The notes: generated by a model from the sequence alone, not told the origin. A stretch of 64,000 nt of DNA from Candidatus Peregrinibacteria bacterium GW2011_GWF2_38_29 (GCA_000992695.1 LBUS01000005.1:1-64000); one strand, 5' to 3'; positions 51,378 through 60,586 are shown, numbered from the stretch's first letter. Numbers and translations: made by a program.

Positions 51378-52210
51378 AAACTACAAATTCTTCACCATTA
51401 GCGGTTTTTGACACAGGGATGGGCGGATTGGCTCTCGTAAAAGAAATCCACGCAAAACATCCAGGCAGAGACGTGCATTTTTTTACAGATAATGGTCGTT
51501 TTCCATATGGCGTAAATCCAAGAGAAACAGCCGCAAAATGGCTTCTTCAAGTTGCGGAGTTTTTAAAAAAAAGAGGTGTTTCAGAAATAATATTGGGTTG
51601 CAATACGGTTACAGCAATGACAGAGGGTCTTTTGCCGGAAGATTCGGACATGTCTATAAAAGGGCCTATAATCGATACAATTCAAGCGGTAAGGGATAAT
51701 TTGAGTGATACGGCATTGGTAATTTTTGCTACAAATACGACTATAAATTCAGGTGCCTATCAAAGAGGTTTGAGCGATCATCAAGCGGGAGTTGCTCCAT
51801 TGGAAGGGAATGGGCTGGAAACGGTGATTGAAAGTGAAGGCGCGAGCGGAGCAAAAACAATTGTAGCGATTGAGGAGTCCGTCGATCGAATGAAAAAAGA
51901 AGTTGATAGAAGGGGTGTGCAGGTTGATGAATTGGCTATAGTGCTTGGTTGCACACATTTTGTTTTAGCGGAACAAGCGATAAGAGATGTTCTTAGAGAT
52001 CATCATCTCGGATGGAAAACATTTAATCCTTTGCCTTATGTGGTCCAAAGAATGTTGCAAGAAAAAGAAGATGGGAATGAGGATAATAAAGGCGGGCTAA
52101 CGGTTTTTCATACAGCTCCTTTTAACGATGCATGGTGGAATCGATGTCTTGAATTTATACCACAAGATATGTTGGCAAGGCCGGAGCACGTATTATTAAA
52201 CAGTAAATAA
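51374..52210 (+). CDS. Glutamate/aspartate racemase-like protein
   Basis: 278 residues. MurI-type fold with both catalytic cysteines: LGCNTVTAM and VLGCTHFVLAE. The N-terminal AVFDTGMGGLALVKEI and FFTDNGRFPYG replace the usual FDSGxGGLTV and the D...PYG context, and the first Cys motif has Gly rather than Ala before it, so substrate choice may differ from MurI. With ddl and alr nearby it may simply supply D-Glu for peptidoglycan. Alternatively it epimerises a product of the surrounding operon. Confidence 0.8.
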   Translation: MKTTNSSPLAVFDTGMGGLALVKEIHAKHPGRDVHFFTDNGRFPYGVNPRETAAKWLLQVAEFLKKRGVSEIILGCNTVTAMTEGLLPEDSDMSIKGPIIDTIQAVRDNLSDTALVIFATNTTINSGAYQRGLSDHQAGVAPLEGNGLETVIESEGASGAKTIVAIEESVDRMKKEVDRRGVQVDELAIVLGCTHFVLAEQAIRDVLRDHHLGWKTFNPLPYVVQRMLQEKEDGNEDNKGGLTVFHTAPFNDAWWNRCLEFIPQDMLARPEHVLLNSK

Positions 52211-52222
52211 CCAAATTAAAAT

Positions 52223-53716
52223 ATGCTTAAACAGTCTCAAAATTTGATGGAAGGTGTCTACAAAGAGGATGGCGTGCCGGTTTTAAGAGTTATTAACATG
52301 GAAAAGGGTGGACTTGTGGAATTAACGGAAGAGCAAGGAATAATATTCGAGATGTTAAAGGAGGAAAGAGATCGCATGGAGTTTATTGGGTTATTAGGCG
52401 AAGAATATGAAGAACAGGCGGAGAGAGTTGTTGACGAGCTTATAAGACTTGGACTGGTTGTCGACGATGAGCAAATGACTGAAAAAAAGCATCCGGAAAT
52501 ACCTGAGGGAATAGGGACTTTTAAGGCTCGAGCGCTTTATTTATTTACATCTGATGCATGTAATATGGATTGCGCGCATTGTTATGTCCCGGAGCATATA
52601 AGGCATGATAATAAAAGAACGATGTCTCCGGAAGTTATCAAAAAAACAATCGACGAATTTATTGAACAAGCACAGGCTGTTGGTATTAAAGAAATTGAAT
52701 TGCGCTTACTTGGAGGAGAGCCATTTTTTGACAGAAAATTGCTTTTAGATGCGCTCAAGTACGCTGACGAAAAAACCAAGGAAAAAGGAATGGATGTGAA
52801 GTTTGTAATAAATACAAATGCCACTTTGTGTAACGAAAAAACGGTTGAAGCTCTCAAACCATTTGCTGAAAAATTATTTATGATAGTGAGTCTTGATGGT
52901 GATGAAGACGCTCATAATGCACAAAGGCCTTTACGCGGAGGAAAGCCAACTTATAAACTCGTAATAGAAGGCATGAAACGTTTAAAAGAAGCGGGAATTT
53001 ATGTATGTCCTCATACGGTTATATCTTCAAGAAATAATGATCAAATTGCAGAGCTTATGGAATATATAAAAAATGAATTGGGAATAAATCAGCTGAGTTA
53101 TAGTTTTATGCACGTGCCCGATTTTGCCGGAGATATTGGCATTAGAGATTTAACTTCGGCTGAAAAAATGGATATCGTAAGATTAACTCACGAAAAAGCA
53201 AAAGAACTTGATATGGAGCTAACAGGGCATTGGAAGTTTTCAATCGCACAATCCGTGACAAATTCACCATCTCTTTGTGAGGGAGGGATTTCAACGATTT
53301 GTGTAACTTCAAACGGAGATATGTTTGCATGCCAGCGCCACGTTGGTGATTCGAATAAAAGACTTGGAAATATCATGGATGGATTGGTGGAAAATCTTAC
53401 GTTGTTCAGGAATCAAAGACTTAGGCAGTGGTTGTCTCAAATGTGTTCGAGCGGAGGAAAGGGATGTGTAAGTTGTTTGGTGACAGGCGAATGTGGATCA
53501 AAAGAAGGTCAAGGCGCAGGCGAAGAAGGAGATGCAAGTGTGGCGACAATAGAGCTCCAAGCTTATGCAAATCAAGGCGGTAAAAAAGGCGCAGAAGAAC
53601 AAGTTGATGATAATTTTCATGCAGAACTTTTAAGATATTATTTGGAAAATTGTCCAACAAATGTTATAAGAACAACGGAGTTTGATACAATAGTGAACGG
53701 GATGCAACCTCGCTAA
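52223..53716 (+). CDS. PqqD-like/SPASM radical SAM maturase
   Basis: 497 residues. Residues about 10-85 form a PqqD-like RiPP recognition element (VELTEEQGIIFEMLKEERDR, then VVDELIRLGLVVDD). The radical SAM motif is SDACNMDCAHCYVP, with LLGGEPFFD downstream. A SPASM domain at about 350-430 has CEGGISTICVTSNGDMFACQ, CSSGGKGCVSC and GECG cysteines for auxiliary clusters. This architecture usually modifies a peptide (sactipeptide, anSME-like or quinone-cofactor types). No precursor peptide is obvious nearby. Gap to the previous gene 12 nt. Confidence 0.85.
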   Translation: MLKQSQNLMEGVYKEDGVPVLRVINMEKGGLVELTEEQGIIFEMLKEERDRMEFIGLLGEEYEEQAERVVDELIRLGLVVDDEQMTEKKHPEIPEGIGTFKARALYLFTSDACNMDCAHCYVPEHIRHDNKRTMSPEVIKKTIDEFIEQAQAVGIKEIELRLLGGEPFFDRKLLLDALKYADEKTKEKGMDVKFVINTNATLCNEKTVEALKPFAEKLFMIVSLDGDEDAHNAQRPLRGGKPTYKLVIEGMKRLKEAGIYVCPHTVISSRNNDQIAELMEYIKNELGINQLSYSFMHVPDFAGDIGIRDLTSAEKMDIVRLTHEKAKELDMELTGHWKFSIAQSVTNSPSLCEGGISTICVTSNGDMFACQRHVGDSNKRLGNIMDGLVENLTLFRNQRLRQWLSQMCSSGGKGCVSCLVTGECGSKEGQGAGEEGDASVATIELQAYANQGGKKGAEEQVDDNFHAELLRYYLENCPTNVIRTTEFDTIVNGMQPR

Positions 53717-53720
53717 AAAT

Positions 53721-54140
53721 ATGCAGAGAAAAAACTTTAAATCATATGCTGCCGAGCTTCTTGCGCAAGACTATAATTGCGGCGAAACGGTTTTCAGAGT
53801 TTTGCTGAAAGAGCTTGGCATAAAAGAGAGTAAAGAACTGTTAAAAGCTTCGTCTTTCATGAACGGAGGAGGTCGCGCGGGCGCACAATGCGGAATCCTC
53901 GACGCAGGGCTAATGGTGCTTTCTTTAATGTATGGGCGCGATACTTACAAAAAATCCCGTGAACCACTTCAGGGGCTTGCATATAAGCTTACAAAGGAAT
54001 TTGAAAAGAAATATAAGAGCTTTTTATGTAGAGATATTAGACCGGAAGGATTCTCGCATATACAGCCGGAGGATATTTGCAATAAACGTATAATTGAAGG
54101 TATAGAATTTTTATTAGATTTTTTCAAAAAAATAGATTAA
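53721..54140 (+). CDS. C_GCAxxG_C_C family protein
   Basis: 139 residues. YNCGETVFRVLL, GGGRAGAQCGILDAGLMVLS, FLCRDI and DICNKRII give the spaced cysteines of the C_GCAxxG_C_C family (often redox-associated, function unknown). The canonical GCAxxG is here QCGILDAG. It follows the SPASM gene by 4 nt, so it is the operon's last member before pyrG, and could handle electrons or a metallocofactor for the radical SAM enzymes. Confidence 0.8.
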   Translation: MQRKNFKSYAAELLAQDYNCGETVFRVLLKELGIKESKELLKASSFMNGGGRAGAQCGILDAGLMVLSLMYGRDTYKKSREPLQGLAYKLTKEFEKKYKSFLCRDIRPEGFSHIQPEDICNKRIIEGIEFLLDFFKKID

Positions 54141-54167
54141 AATACACCCCTATATAAAAATTAGTCA

Positions 54168-55847
54168 ATGGAAACAGGGGGTTTACATGAAGGAGGTGCT
54201 TCAAGAGTTGTATCTGTCGATGAGGCAAAAAGAAGAAAATACATTTTTGTTATTGGAGGGGTTTGCTCGTCTATAGGAAAAGGTATAACGGCTGCATCTA
54301 TAGGGAGAATAATGAAATCAGCGGGATTAAAGCCGGTAATAGAAAAAATAGATCCGTATCTCAATATTGACCCCGGAACAATGAGCCCACTTCAGCATGG
54401 CGAGGTTTTTGTAACTGACGATGGAGCGGAAACAGATCTTGACCTGGGTCATTATGAAAGGTTTATAGACGAAAATTTACCAAAGGAATCGTCTGTTTCA
54501 ATGGGTCAAGTTTATGATGAGGTCTTGGGAGGCGAGAGAAAAGGCAACTATCTCGGTCGTACAATTCAGGTTATCCCGCATATAACAGATGAAATAAAAA
54601 GAAGGATTAGAGAGGTTGGGGAAAAATCAGATGCGGATTGCGTTATTGTGGAAATTGGCGGAACGATTGGAGACATAGAAGCGGCGCCGATTTTGGAAGC
54701 AATAAGACAATTTAGATGTGAGATGCCGGAAAAAGATACTGCGGTTGCGATGGTGACATATGTGCCATATTTGCAAGCGCCAAGGGAATTAAAGACAAAG
54801 CCAACTCAAGTTGCGACAAGAATGCTTCAGCAAAGCGGCATAAGCCCAGACATGATTTTTGCTAGAGCAGATGTTCCAATTGGGCAAGACAGTCTTGATA
54901 AGATAGCTCAATTTGCAAATATTAATCCGGAAAATGTTATACCGGTGCCGAACATGGAAGCTGTTTATGAAACTCCACTACATCTCGAAAAATTTGGAAT
55001 TTCAAGGATTTTAAGAGAGAAATTAGGTTTGCCACTTGAGAATGTTGACCTTAAACAATGGGCAAAAGTTGTAGGGGTGTTGTTAAAAGCCAGAAGAAAA
55101 GTGGAGGTTGCGATTGTTGGAAAATATACCGATGTTGGTGATAGCTATTTGTCTGTTACAGAGGCTTTGAAGGCGGGTGGAGCGGCAATCGGCAGAAAGG
55201 TCGTCGTAAATTATGTGGATTCAGAGCTTTTGGAAAAAGGAGATGATGCCCAATGGAAAATGGTTGAAAATGCAGGTGGAATTTTAGTGCCGGGAGGATT
55301 TGGCGTACGAGGCACAGAAGGTAAGATATCGGTTGCCGAATATGCGCGAATGAGAGGCAAGCCGTATCTTGGAATTTGTCTTGGCATGCACGTTATGGCG
55401 ATAGAAATGGGCAGAAAAGCTCGCGGTGATTCAAGCGTGACGTCAGAGGAATTTGACGTTAAAGGATTGGTTCCAAGGGATAAATATATAATTCATTATT
55501 TGCCGGGACAGCTGGATGCTATTAAAGGCGGATCCATGAGACTTGGAGGTTATCCATGCAAGGTAATGCCGGGAACGAGGTACGCACAAGCATATGGGAT
55601 GCCGGAAGGCGGCATGATCAGAGAAAGACATAGGCATAGATTGGAGTTCAATAATGCATTTTCCGGAGATTTGGAAAAAGCAGGTGCGGTTATCGCAGGC
55701 GTATATGAAGACAAATCATTGGTTGAAGCCATTGAAGTAACAGATCATAAGTTTATGGTCGGAGTTCAATATCATCCGGAATTTTTATCAAGGCCAACAG
55801 AGCCACATCCTCTTTTCGCAGGTTTTATGAAATCGATTATTTCTTAA
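54168..55847 (+). CDS. pyrG: CTP synthase
   Basis: Makes CTP from UTP, ATP and glutamine. 559 residues. Synthase domain: KYIFVIGGVCSSIGKGITAA, EKIDPYLNIDPGTMSPLQHG. Class I glutamine amidotransferase: GILVPGGFGVRG, catalytic Cys in YLGICLGMHVM, and the terminal HPEF. A 22-residue N-terminal extension precedes the normal start; no later start codon is available. GGAGGT at 54192-54197, the only perfect Shine-Dalgarno I saw, lies inside this extension and precedes no start codon. The end overlaps convergent ddl by 11 nt. Confidence 0.95.
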   Translation: METGGLHEGGASRVVSVDEAKRRKYIFVIGGVCSSIGKGITAASIGRIMKSAGLKPVIEKIDPYLNIDPGTMSPLQHGEVFVTDDGAETDLDLGHYERFIDENLPKESSVSMGQVYDEVLGGERKGNYLGRTIQVIPHITDEIKRRIREVGEKSDADCVIVEIGGTIGDIEAAPILEAIRQFRCEMPEKDTAVAMVTYVPYLQAPRELKTKPTQVATRMLQQSGISPDMIFARADVPIGQDSLDKIAQFANINPENVIPVPNMEAVYETPLHLEKFGISRILREKLGLPLENVDLKQWAKVVGVLLKARRKVEVAIVGKYTDVGDSYLSVTEALKAGGAAIGRKVVVNYVDSELLEKGDDAQWKMVENAGGILVPGGFGVRGTEGKISVAEYARMRGKPYLGICLGMHVMAIEMGRKARGDSSVTSEEFDVKGLVPRDKYIIHYLPGQLDAIKGGSMRLGGYPCKVMPGTRYAQAYGMPEGGMIRERHRHRLEFNNAFSGDLEKAGAVIAGVYEDKSLVEAIEVTDHKFMVGVQYHPEFLSRPTEPHPLFAGFMKSIIS

Positions 55848-56919
55848 ACCAATCCGACTTCGAGCTGAAATTTACTTTATTCTTGTTTTTTTCTTTATGC
55901 GCATCAAAAGCCAGCGCAATCAAATCCTCAATCAATTTTTCATAAGGAATTCCCGCATGAGCCCACATTTTTGGATACATGCTGATTGAAGTGAAGCCGG
56001 GGATTGTATTAATTTCATTTATATAAAGCGCGTTATCATCTTTTGATAGAAATCCGTCAACGCGCGCCATTCCAGCGCAATCAAGCGTGCGATAAGTTTT
56101 TAAACACATCAATTGGAATTCTTCACTTAATCTTGGAGAAATTTTTGCAGGAATTTCGCCGCGCGATTTTCCATTCACATATTTATCATAAAAATCATAA
56201 AATTCTCCACCAAGAATAATTTCGCCCACAGTCGAAGCCTTTGGATTGCTGTTACCAAGAACCGCACATTCAATTTCATGACCGTTTATATGTTTTTCGA
56301 CTAAAATTCTGCTGTCATATTCGCATGCAAGTTTTATTGCTTTTTCAAGATCACGTTCGTGTTTAACTTTTGAAATTCCAACAGAGGATCCCATTCTTGA
56401 AGGTTTAACAAAGCATGGAATACGAATTTCATGAATAATATTTTTCATAACCGCCGCGGAATTTTTTGCAAAATATTCACGCGTAAACCACATGTATTTT
56501 GAATTTGGAACACCGGCTTTATCTAGCAATTTTTTAGTTGTGATCTTATCCATTGCAACGCTGGAAGCCATAACTCCGCATCCAACATAAGGCACGTTTG
56601 CCATCTCAAAAAGCCCTTGAATCGTGCCATCTTCTCCAAAAGGTCCGTGCAAAACAGGAAAAACAACGTCAAGGTCGCAAAGTGATTTACCGCTTTTGTC
56701 AGCCAAAATAAGTTTTCCTTTTTCAGGCGCAAGATTTATAAGAACCGGTATAGATTTTTTATCTTCCAAAAACCATTTTCCATCCTGCGTTATCTTAATT
56801 TTAAAAATATTATATTTTTTTGCATCAACGTGCGAAATAATCGATTTTGAAGAAACAAGCGAAACCTCATGCTCGCCACTACGACCACCAAAGATGATTC
56901 CAAGGTTTAATTTTTTCAT
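55837..56919 (-). CDS. ddl: D-alanine--D-alanine ligase
   Basis: ATP-grasp enzyme making D-Ala-D-Ala for peptidoglycan. 360 residues. IIFGGRSGEHEVSLVSS at the N-terminus, VFPVLHGPFGEDGTIQGLFE, CFVKPSRMGSSVGISKV, and the Mg-binding INEINTIPGFTSISMYPKMW. Complete. TAAAAT then six bases then ATG on the minus strand suggests a leaderless transcript, divergent from the 57007 gene. Confidence 0.95.
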   Translation of the reverse strand: MKKLNLGIIFGGRSGEHEVSLVSSKSIISHVDAKKYNIFKIKITQDGKWFLEDKKSIPVLINLAPEKGKLILADKSGKSLCDLDVVFPVLHGPFGEDGTIQGLFEMANVPYVGCGVMASSVAMDKITTKKLLDKAGVPNSKYMWFTREYFAKNSAAVMKNIIHEIRIPCFVKPSRMGSSVGISKVKHERDLEKAIKLACEYDSRILVEKHINGHEIECAVLGNSNPKASTVGEIILGGEFYDFYDKYVNGKSRGEIPAKISPRLSEEFQLMCLKTYRTLDCAGMARVDGFLSKDDNALYINEINTIPGFTSISMYPKMWAHAGIPYEKLIEDLIALAFDAHKEKNKNKVNFSSKSDWFKK

Positions 56920-56955
56920 ATCTAAATTTTAGTCGCGACTTTGTCAAAACACCAT

Positions 56956-56984
56956 TGACAAAATAACCAAAATGACGTATAATT
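56956..56984 (+). promoter_or_regulatory. Perfect-consensus promoter for the gene at 57007
   Basis: TTGACA (56956-56961), 17 nt, TATAAT (56979-56984). A leader of 22 nt without G (TTATATATATAACCAAAATA). Confidence 0.85.
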
Positions 56985-57006
56985 TATATATATAACCAAA
57001 ATAAAA

Positions 57007-58470
57007 ATGAAAAACCAAAAACTCGCGAGTTTAACCGTGGCAGTTGTCATCATATCAACATTGACGCTGTCTGTTCCTGTTGGAGCTTATATCCAGACGT
57101 TTATGTTTGGGCCTTTTTTAGCTCAAGAGTCGGATAACGCGCCTCCATCGGGCGGAGAAGGCGGCGGCTTTGGTAATCAAGGCCCAAGAATGGATCAAAG
57201 CCCAAGGCAAGATCAGGGTTCAATGCAAGGTTCGGGCAATAACTTTATGCCGGGCAACGATGGTAAAAAGTTTGAGCCAATGCAAGGAGAATTTGATTCA
57301 AATAATCAAGGTCCAAACAACATGAAATATGAAAATCGTCCAATGCAAGGTCAAGATGGAAATTTTCAACCACAGCCGTATAAGCCAATGATGCAGCAAG
57401 GGCAAGATGATAAGCAAAATCAAGGATATCAGCCTCAAAATCAACAGCAAGGCTCTACGGATAAACCATGCAACGGAAAGTGGGTTCAAGACGATAAAGG
57501 TGGTTACTGTGAGTCATGGGGAATGAAGCCTGCGCCGATGAACGACTCAACTCAAACTTCTGATCAAAGCCAGAATTTCAATCAAAGCAATCAAGGCGAA
57601 AACCGGGAAGATTTTGATAAACAACAATATCAGATGGATGAAAAGCAAGTTAAAATGGAAGTGAAAAATATTCAACGTGAAGCAAAAAATTTCCTCAATG
57701 AAATCGTAAGAATGAAGAGAGAGGTCGATAAAATGGCAAAAAAAGTAAAGGGCGTAGCGTGCCCGGTTATAGATGAGGCAAAAACTCTTATTGACGGGGC
57801 AAAAGCAACTTTAACAGAGCTCCAGAAGGCAAAGGCAACAACTGAAGAAGAATTGGATGCTCTTCGCACAAAGCTCGAAAACCTTAGAGGTGGCCCAAAT
57901 TCAGAGGAAGATGAATCATTGATGGATAAAATGAGCCAAGTTATGCCAAAGATGGGGACTTGTGAAGGGCTTATGAAATTCACAAAAGAAGTTAAGAAAT
58001 TTAATAAAGAAGTTGCAAGAGAAATAACAAAAGCTAAGAAAAACAAAATGCCTGACGATATTGTTAATTCAATGCAGGACGTTTTAAATCAACTTTTGGC
58101 TCTTGAAAAAAATCCAACAGAAGGATTGTCAGAAGAGGATATGGAAGGCGGTGATTTTATGCAAAGTTTATTTGAAGATACTTTGCAGCCACTTCGCGAT
58201 TCAATGGATGAAATTCGAGAAAGTATGAATGATGTATATGACAAGATTGGTATGTGTAAAGGTCTTAAAAGTAATAAAAAATCAGTAGACGCGCTTCCAA
58301 AAAAGGTTAGCAAAATGGGCGAAGAAGCTGTTGCGGCAGCCGAAGAAATGAAAGTTTTGTTCGCAGAAGGTGTTAGCGCTTGTGATGCGAAAAACTACGA
58401 CGCCTTGGATGAAATAATGCCAAAAATTGAAGAGTTGAAAAACGCTTTCGAAGAATTATATAGGAAATAA
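57007..58470 (+). CDS. Secreted Gln/Asn-rich protein with helical C-terminus
   Basis: 487 residues. Signal peptide 1-30 (LTVAVVIISTLTLSVPVGAY). Residues 45-200 are low complexity (QGPNNM, PMQGQDGNF, QNQGYQPQNQQQ). They carry one Cys-flanked motif, CNGKWVQDDKGGYCESWGMK (about 155-175), which looks like a small folded knot. Residues 205-487 are Lys/Glu helices with six cysteines spaced in KMGTCEGLMKF-like repeats. Probably a secreted or surface scaffold. Its strong promoter suggests high expression. A terminator follows. Confidence 0.78.
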   Translation: MKNQKLASLTVAVVIISTLTLSVPVGAYIQTFMFGPFLAQESDNAPPSGGEGGGFGNQGPRMDQSPRQDQGSMQGSGNNFMPGNDGKKFEPMQGEFDSNNQGPNNMKYENRPMQGQDGNFQPQPYKPMMQQGQDDKQNQGYQPQNQQQGSTDKPCNGKWVQDDKGGYCESWGMKPAPMNDSTQTSDQSQNFNQSNQGENREDFDKQQYQMDEKQVKMEVKNIQREAKNFLNEIVRMKREVDKMAKKVKGVACPVIDEAKTLIDGAKATLTELQKAKATTEEELDALRTKLENLRGGPNSEEDESLMDKMSQVMPKMGTCEGLMKFTKEVKKFNKEVAREITKAKKNKMPDDIVNSMQDVLNQLLALEKNPTEGLSEEDMEGGDFMQSLFEDTLQPLRDSMDEIRESMNDVYDKIGMCKGLKSNKKSVDALPKKVSKMGEEAVAAAEEMKVLFAEGVSACDAKNYDALDEIMPKIEELKNAFEELYRK

Positions 58471-58497
58471 GCGGGCGAATATTTATAAAATCAATAT

Positions 58498-58528
58498 AAG
58501 GGCTGGATCTCGTATTCGGCCCTTTTTT
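58498..58528 (+). terminator. Intrinsic terminator
   Basis: AAGGGC (58498-58503), loop, GCCCTT (58519-58524) then further T (to 58528), 28 nt after the preceding stop. It is the clearest rho-independent terminator in the window. Confidence 0.75.
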
Positions 58529-58567
58529 AGAAATTAGATATTAGAATTTTCATAGAAATTAGCGCAC

Positions 58568-59773
58568 TTAGAGCTTAGAAATTTCCCTCGGTATCCGCTC
58601 ATTAATCCTCGCCACAACTTCATAATTAATCGTATTAAACCATCCGGCCATTTGTTCCGCGGAAATGGTTTCGGCGTGCGATTTTGCGCCGTTTTTGCCG
58701 CCACCAACTTTCTGCGTTCCAAGTAAAACAACTTCATCTTCCAATTTCACATCGCGAATATCCGTCACATCAACCATAATGATATTCATGCAAACGCGTC
58801 CGCAAATTGGCGCGCGTTTTCCGTGAATCAAAACGTAAGAATTATTTGAAAGTCTGCGATCATAGCCGTCATAATAACCAACCGGAATTATCGCGATTTT
58901 CGTTTTTGCAGTCGTTTTATATGTGCATCCATAGCCAATATATGAACCTTCCGGAATTATTTTTATCTGCGCGATTTTTGTTTTCCAAGTCAAAACAGGT
59001 TCAAGATTTATTTTTCCGCGACCTTTTTGGAGCGCCGAAACATAAGTTTCTTTTGAAGGCCACATCCCATAAAGTCCGATTCCAACGCGCACCATTGTCA
59101 TGTGCGTTTCCGGAAAAAGGATTGTTGCCGCTGTATTTGCGCAATGTTTATATTTAATTTTTATTCCGGTTGCTTCAATTTTCGCGATTGTTTTTTTAAA
59201 ATTTTCGAGTTGGAAGCTAGCAAATTCATGCTCAGTCGTATCTTCAATATTCGCGAAGTGCGTGCTTAACCCTTCCAGTTCCAGATTTTTATTTGCGATA
59301 ATATATTTTGCAAATTTAACAGCATCTTCCGGCATAATGCCCTGCCTGTTATTTCCGGTTTCTATTTTCAAATGCAGTCGCGCTTTTTTGCCAAACTTTT
59401 TTGCAGCTTTCGCAGCGGTGTCAACCGTTTCTTTATTATAAACAACAAATCGCACGTCCATTTTTACGGCCGCTTCAATCTGGTCCAGCGGCACATATCC
59501 AAGAATATAAATCGGATTTTTGATTCCGGCATTTCTCAGGATTTCCGCTTCAAATGCAGCATTAACGCCCAGCCAAATAGACGACCCACTATCTTTATAT
59601 TCGGAAATTATTTTCGAAACTTGAGCGAGCCCGTGCCCATATGCATTCGCCTTAACACAAAAACAAAGTGTCGTATTTTTACCAATCAAAGATTTAAAAG
59701 CCGCAATATTATGCTCCAGCGCTTTTTTGCTTATTTCAACTTTGCTAATTGGCTCAGTTTTGACTTTTGACAT
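58568..59773 (-). CDS. alr: Alanine racemase
   Basis: PLP enzyme making D-Ala. 401 residues. PLP lysine 41 in FCVKANAYGHGLAQV, catalytic Tyr in GSYIGYGCTYKTTAKT, and PLP-phosphate region TGNNRQGIMPED plus MTMVRVGIGLYGMWPS. Start at MSKVKTEP. A TATAAT box lies about 27 nt upstream on this strand. With ddl it forms the D-Ala branch of wall synthesis. Confidence 0.94.
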   Translation of the reverse strand: MSKVKTEPISKVEISKKALEHNIAAFKSLIGKNTTLCFCVKANAYGHGLAQVSKIISEYKDSGSSIWLGVNAAFEAEILRNAGIKNPIYILGYVPLDQIEAAVKMDVRFVVYNKETVDTAAKAAKKFGKKARLHLKIETGNNRQGIMPEDAVKFAKYIIANKNLELEGLSTHFANIEDTTEHEFASFQLENFKKTIAKIEATGIKIKYKHCANTAATILFPETHMTMVRVGIGLYGMWPSKETYVSALQKGRGKINLEPVLTWKTKIAQIKIIPEGSYIGYGCTYKTTAKTKIAIIPVGYYDGYDRRLSNNSYVLIHGKRAPICGRVCMNIIMVDVTDIRDVKLEDEVVLLGTQKVGGGKNGAKSHAETISAEQMAGWFNTINYEVVARINERIPREISKL

Positions 59774-59825
59774 AAAGTTTTGAGTTTTGGCTTCTTGTAT
59801 ATTATATTAACTTTATACGATTTTT

Positions 59826-59831
59826 TACAAT
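59826..59831 (+). promoter_or_regulatory. -10 box of a probable leaderless promoter
   Basis: TACAAT, ACACA, ATG (59837). Confidence 0.4.
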
Positions 59832-59836
59832 ACACA

Positions 59837-59941
59837 ATGAAAATTCTCCGCAAAACATTCGGATTCCTCGCGCTTTTAATCCTGCTCCCAGTCGCAATAT
59901 TCAAACTCTGGGCGGTTGTAAAAATGTTTAAAAAGAAGTGA
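59837..59941 (+). CDS. 34-aa membrane miniprotein
   Basis: MKILRKTFGFLALLILLPVA and so on: basic start, one hydrophobic helix, then KLWAVVKMFKKK. It is a single-pass, positively charged small protein in the gap between alr and the 60469 gene, with a -10 box 5 nt before its ATG. The short length keeps confidence low; toxin-like or regulatory membrane peptides look like this. Confidence 0.45.
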   Translation: MKILRKTFGFLALLILLPVAIFKLWAVVKMFKKK

Positions 59942-59959
59942 TTATTCTGTGAAGACTTT

Positions 59960-60469
59960 TTACGCACGTGTTCTTTTTTCGAAAACGCCACTACCATGGC
60001 TTTGATCCTTTGGCATTGCTGCAAGAGCCTGTTCTCGGATACGCTTCATTGCTTTTTTAAGTTCTACCTCCCATGCGGCTTTTATTAATTCCGTAACACC
60101 GTTTTCTAGAGGAATAACAAGATTTACCATAGCAAAACTGTTTTCAGAAACAACTTTAGCGTAAGGCATTTTAGATTTCACGTAATCTGCGAATTGTTTT
60201 ACGATCGTCGCATTAGTGCGAATTCCATCTTCGTTTTGTAATACGAGGGACCCGACATATGCATCAGAGTCAAACCTACCTGACATAGGATTTATTGAAA
60301 TTGCACCATTCGGCGCTTGAAAGTCGGATACTAGGGAAAGAACAGCCATTTGGACATTAGATCCAAGCTGATTCATGTCGCTTAATTTGTAATGGGCTAA
60401 AAGACCTTGAACCAGATCAGGGACAATCATTGCCCTTTCTGTGGATGGTGCAGCGGGTGTTGCATTCAT
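59960..60469 (-). CDS. Hypothetical protein, 169 aa
   Basis: Not recognised. Soluble alpha/beta, MNATPAAPSTERAMIVPDLV at the start, a strand-rich centre (SGRFDSDAYVGSLVLQNEDG) and a basic helix near the end (KKAMKRIREQALAAM). No signal peptide. Own near-consensus promoter, back to back with that of the next gene. Confidence 0.68.
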   Translation of the reverse strand: MNATPAAPSTERAMIVPDLVQGLLAHYKLSDMNQLGSNVQMAVLSLVSDFQAPNGAISINPMSGRFDSDAYVGSLVLQNEDGIRTNATIVKQFADYVKSKMPYAKVVSENSFAMVNLVIPLENGVTELIKAAWEVELKKAMKRIREQALAAMPKDQSHGSGVFEKRTRA

Positions 60470-60497
60470 AATGATATTTTTTTAAATTCAGGTTTCG

Positions 60498-60527
60498 ATT
60501 ATAAATAACAGGTACGGCATTTGTCAA
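60498..60527 (-). promoter_or_regulatory. Promoter for the 60469 gene (minus strand)
   Basis: Minus strand TTGACA (60522-60527), 18 nt, TATAAT (60498-60503). Confidence 0.7.
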
Positions 60528-60535
60528 ATTATAAA

Positions 60536-60564
60536 TTGACATAACGAAAAATATATTTTACAAT
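60536..60564 (+). promoter_or_regulatory. Promoter for the 60587 gene
   Basis: TTGACA (60536-60541), 17 nt, TACAAT (60559-60564). The -35 lies 8 nt from the divergent -35, so the two polymerases would compete. Confidence 0.7.
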
Positions 60565-60586
60565 TTAAATGCTTACATATTATTTT

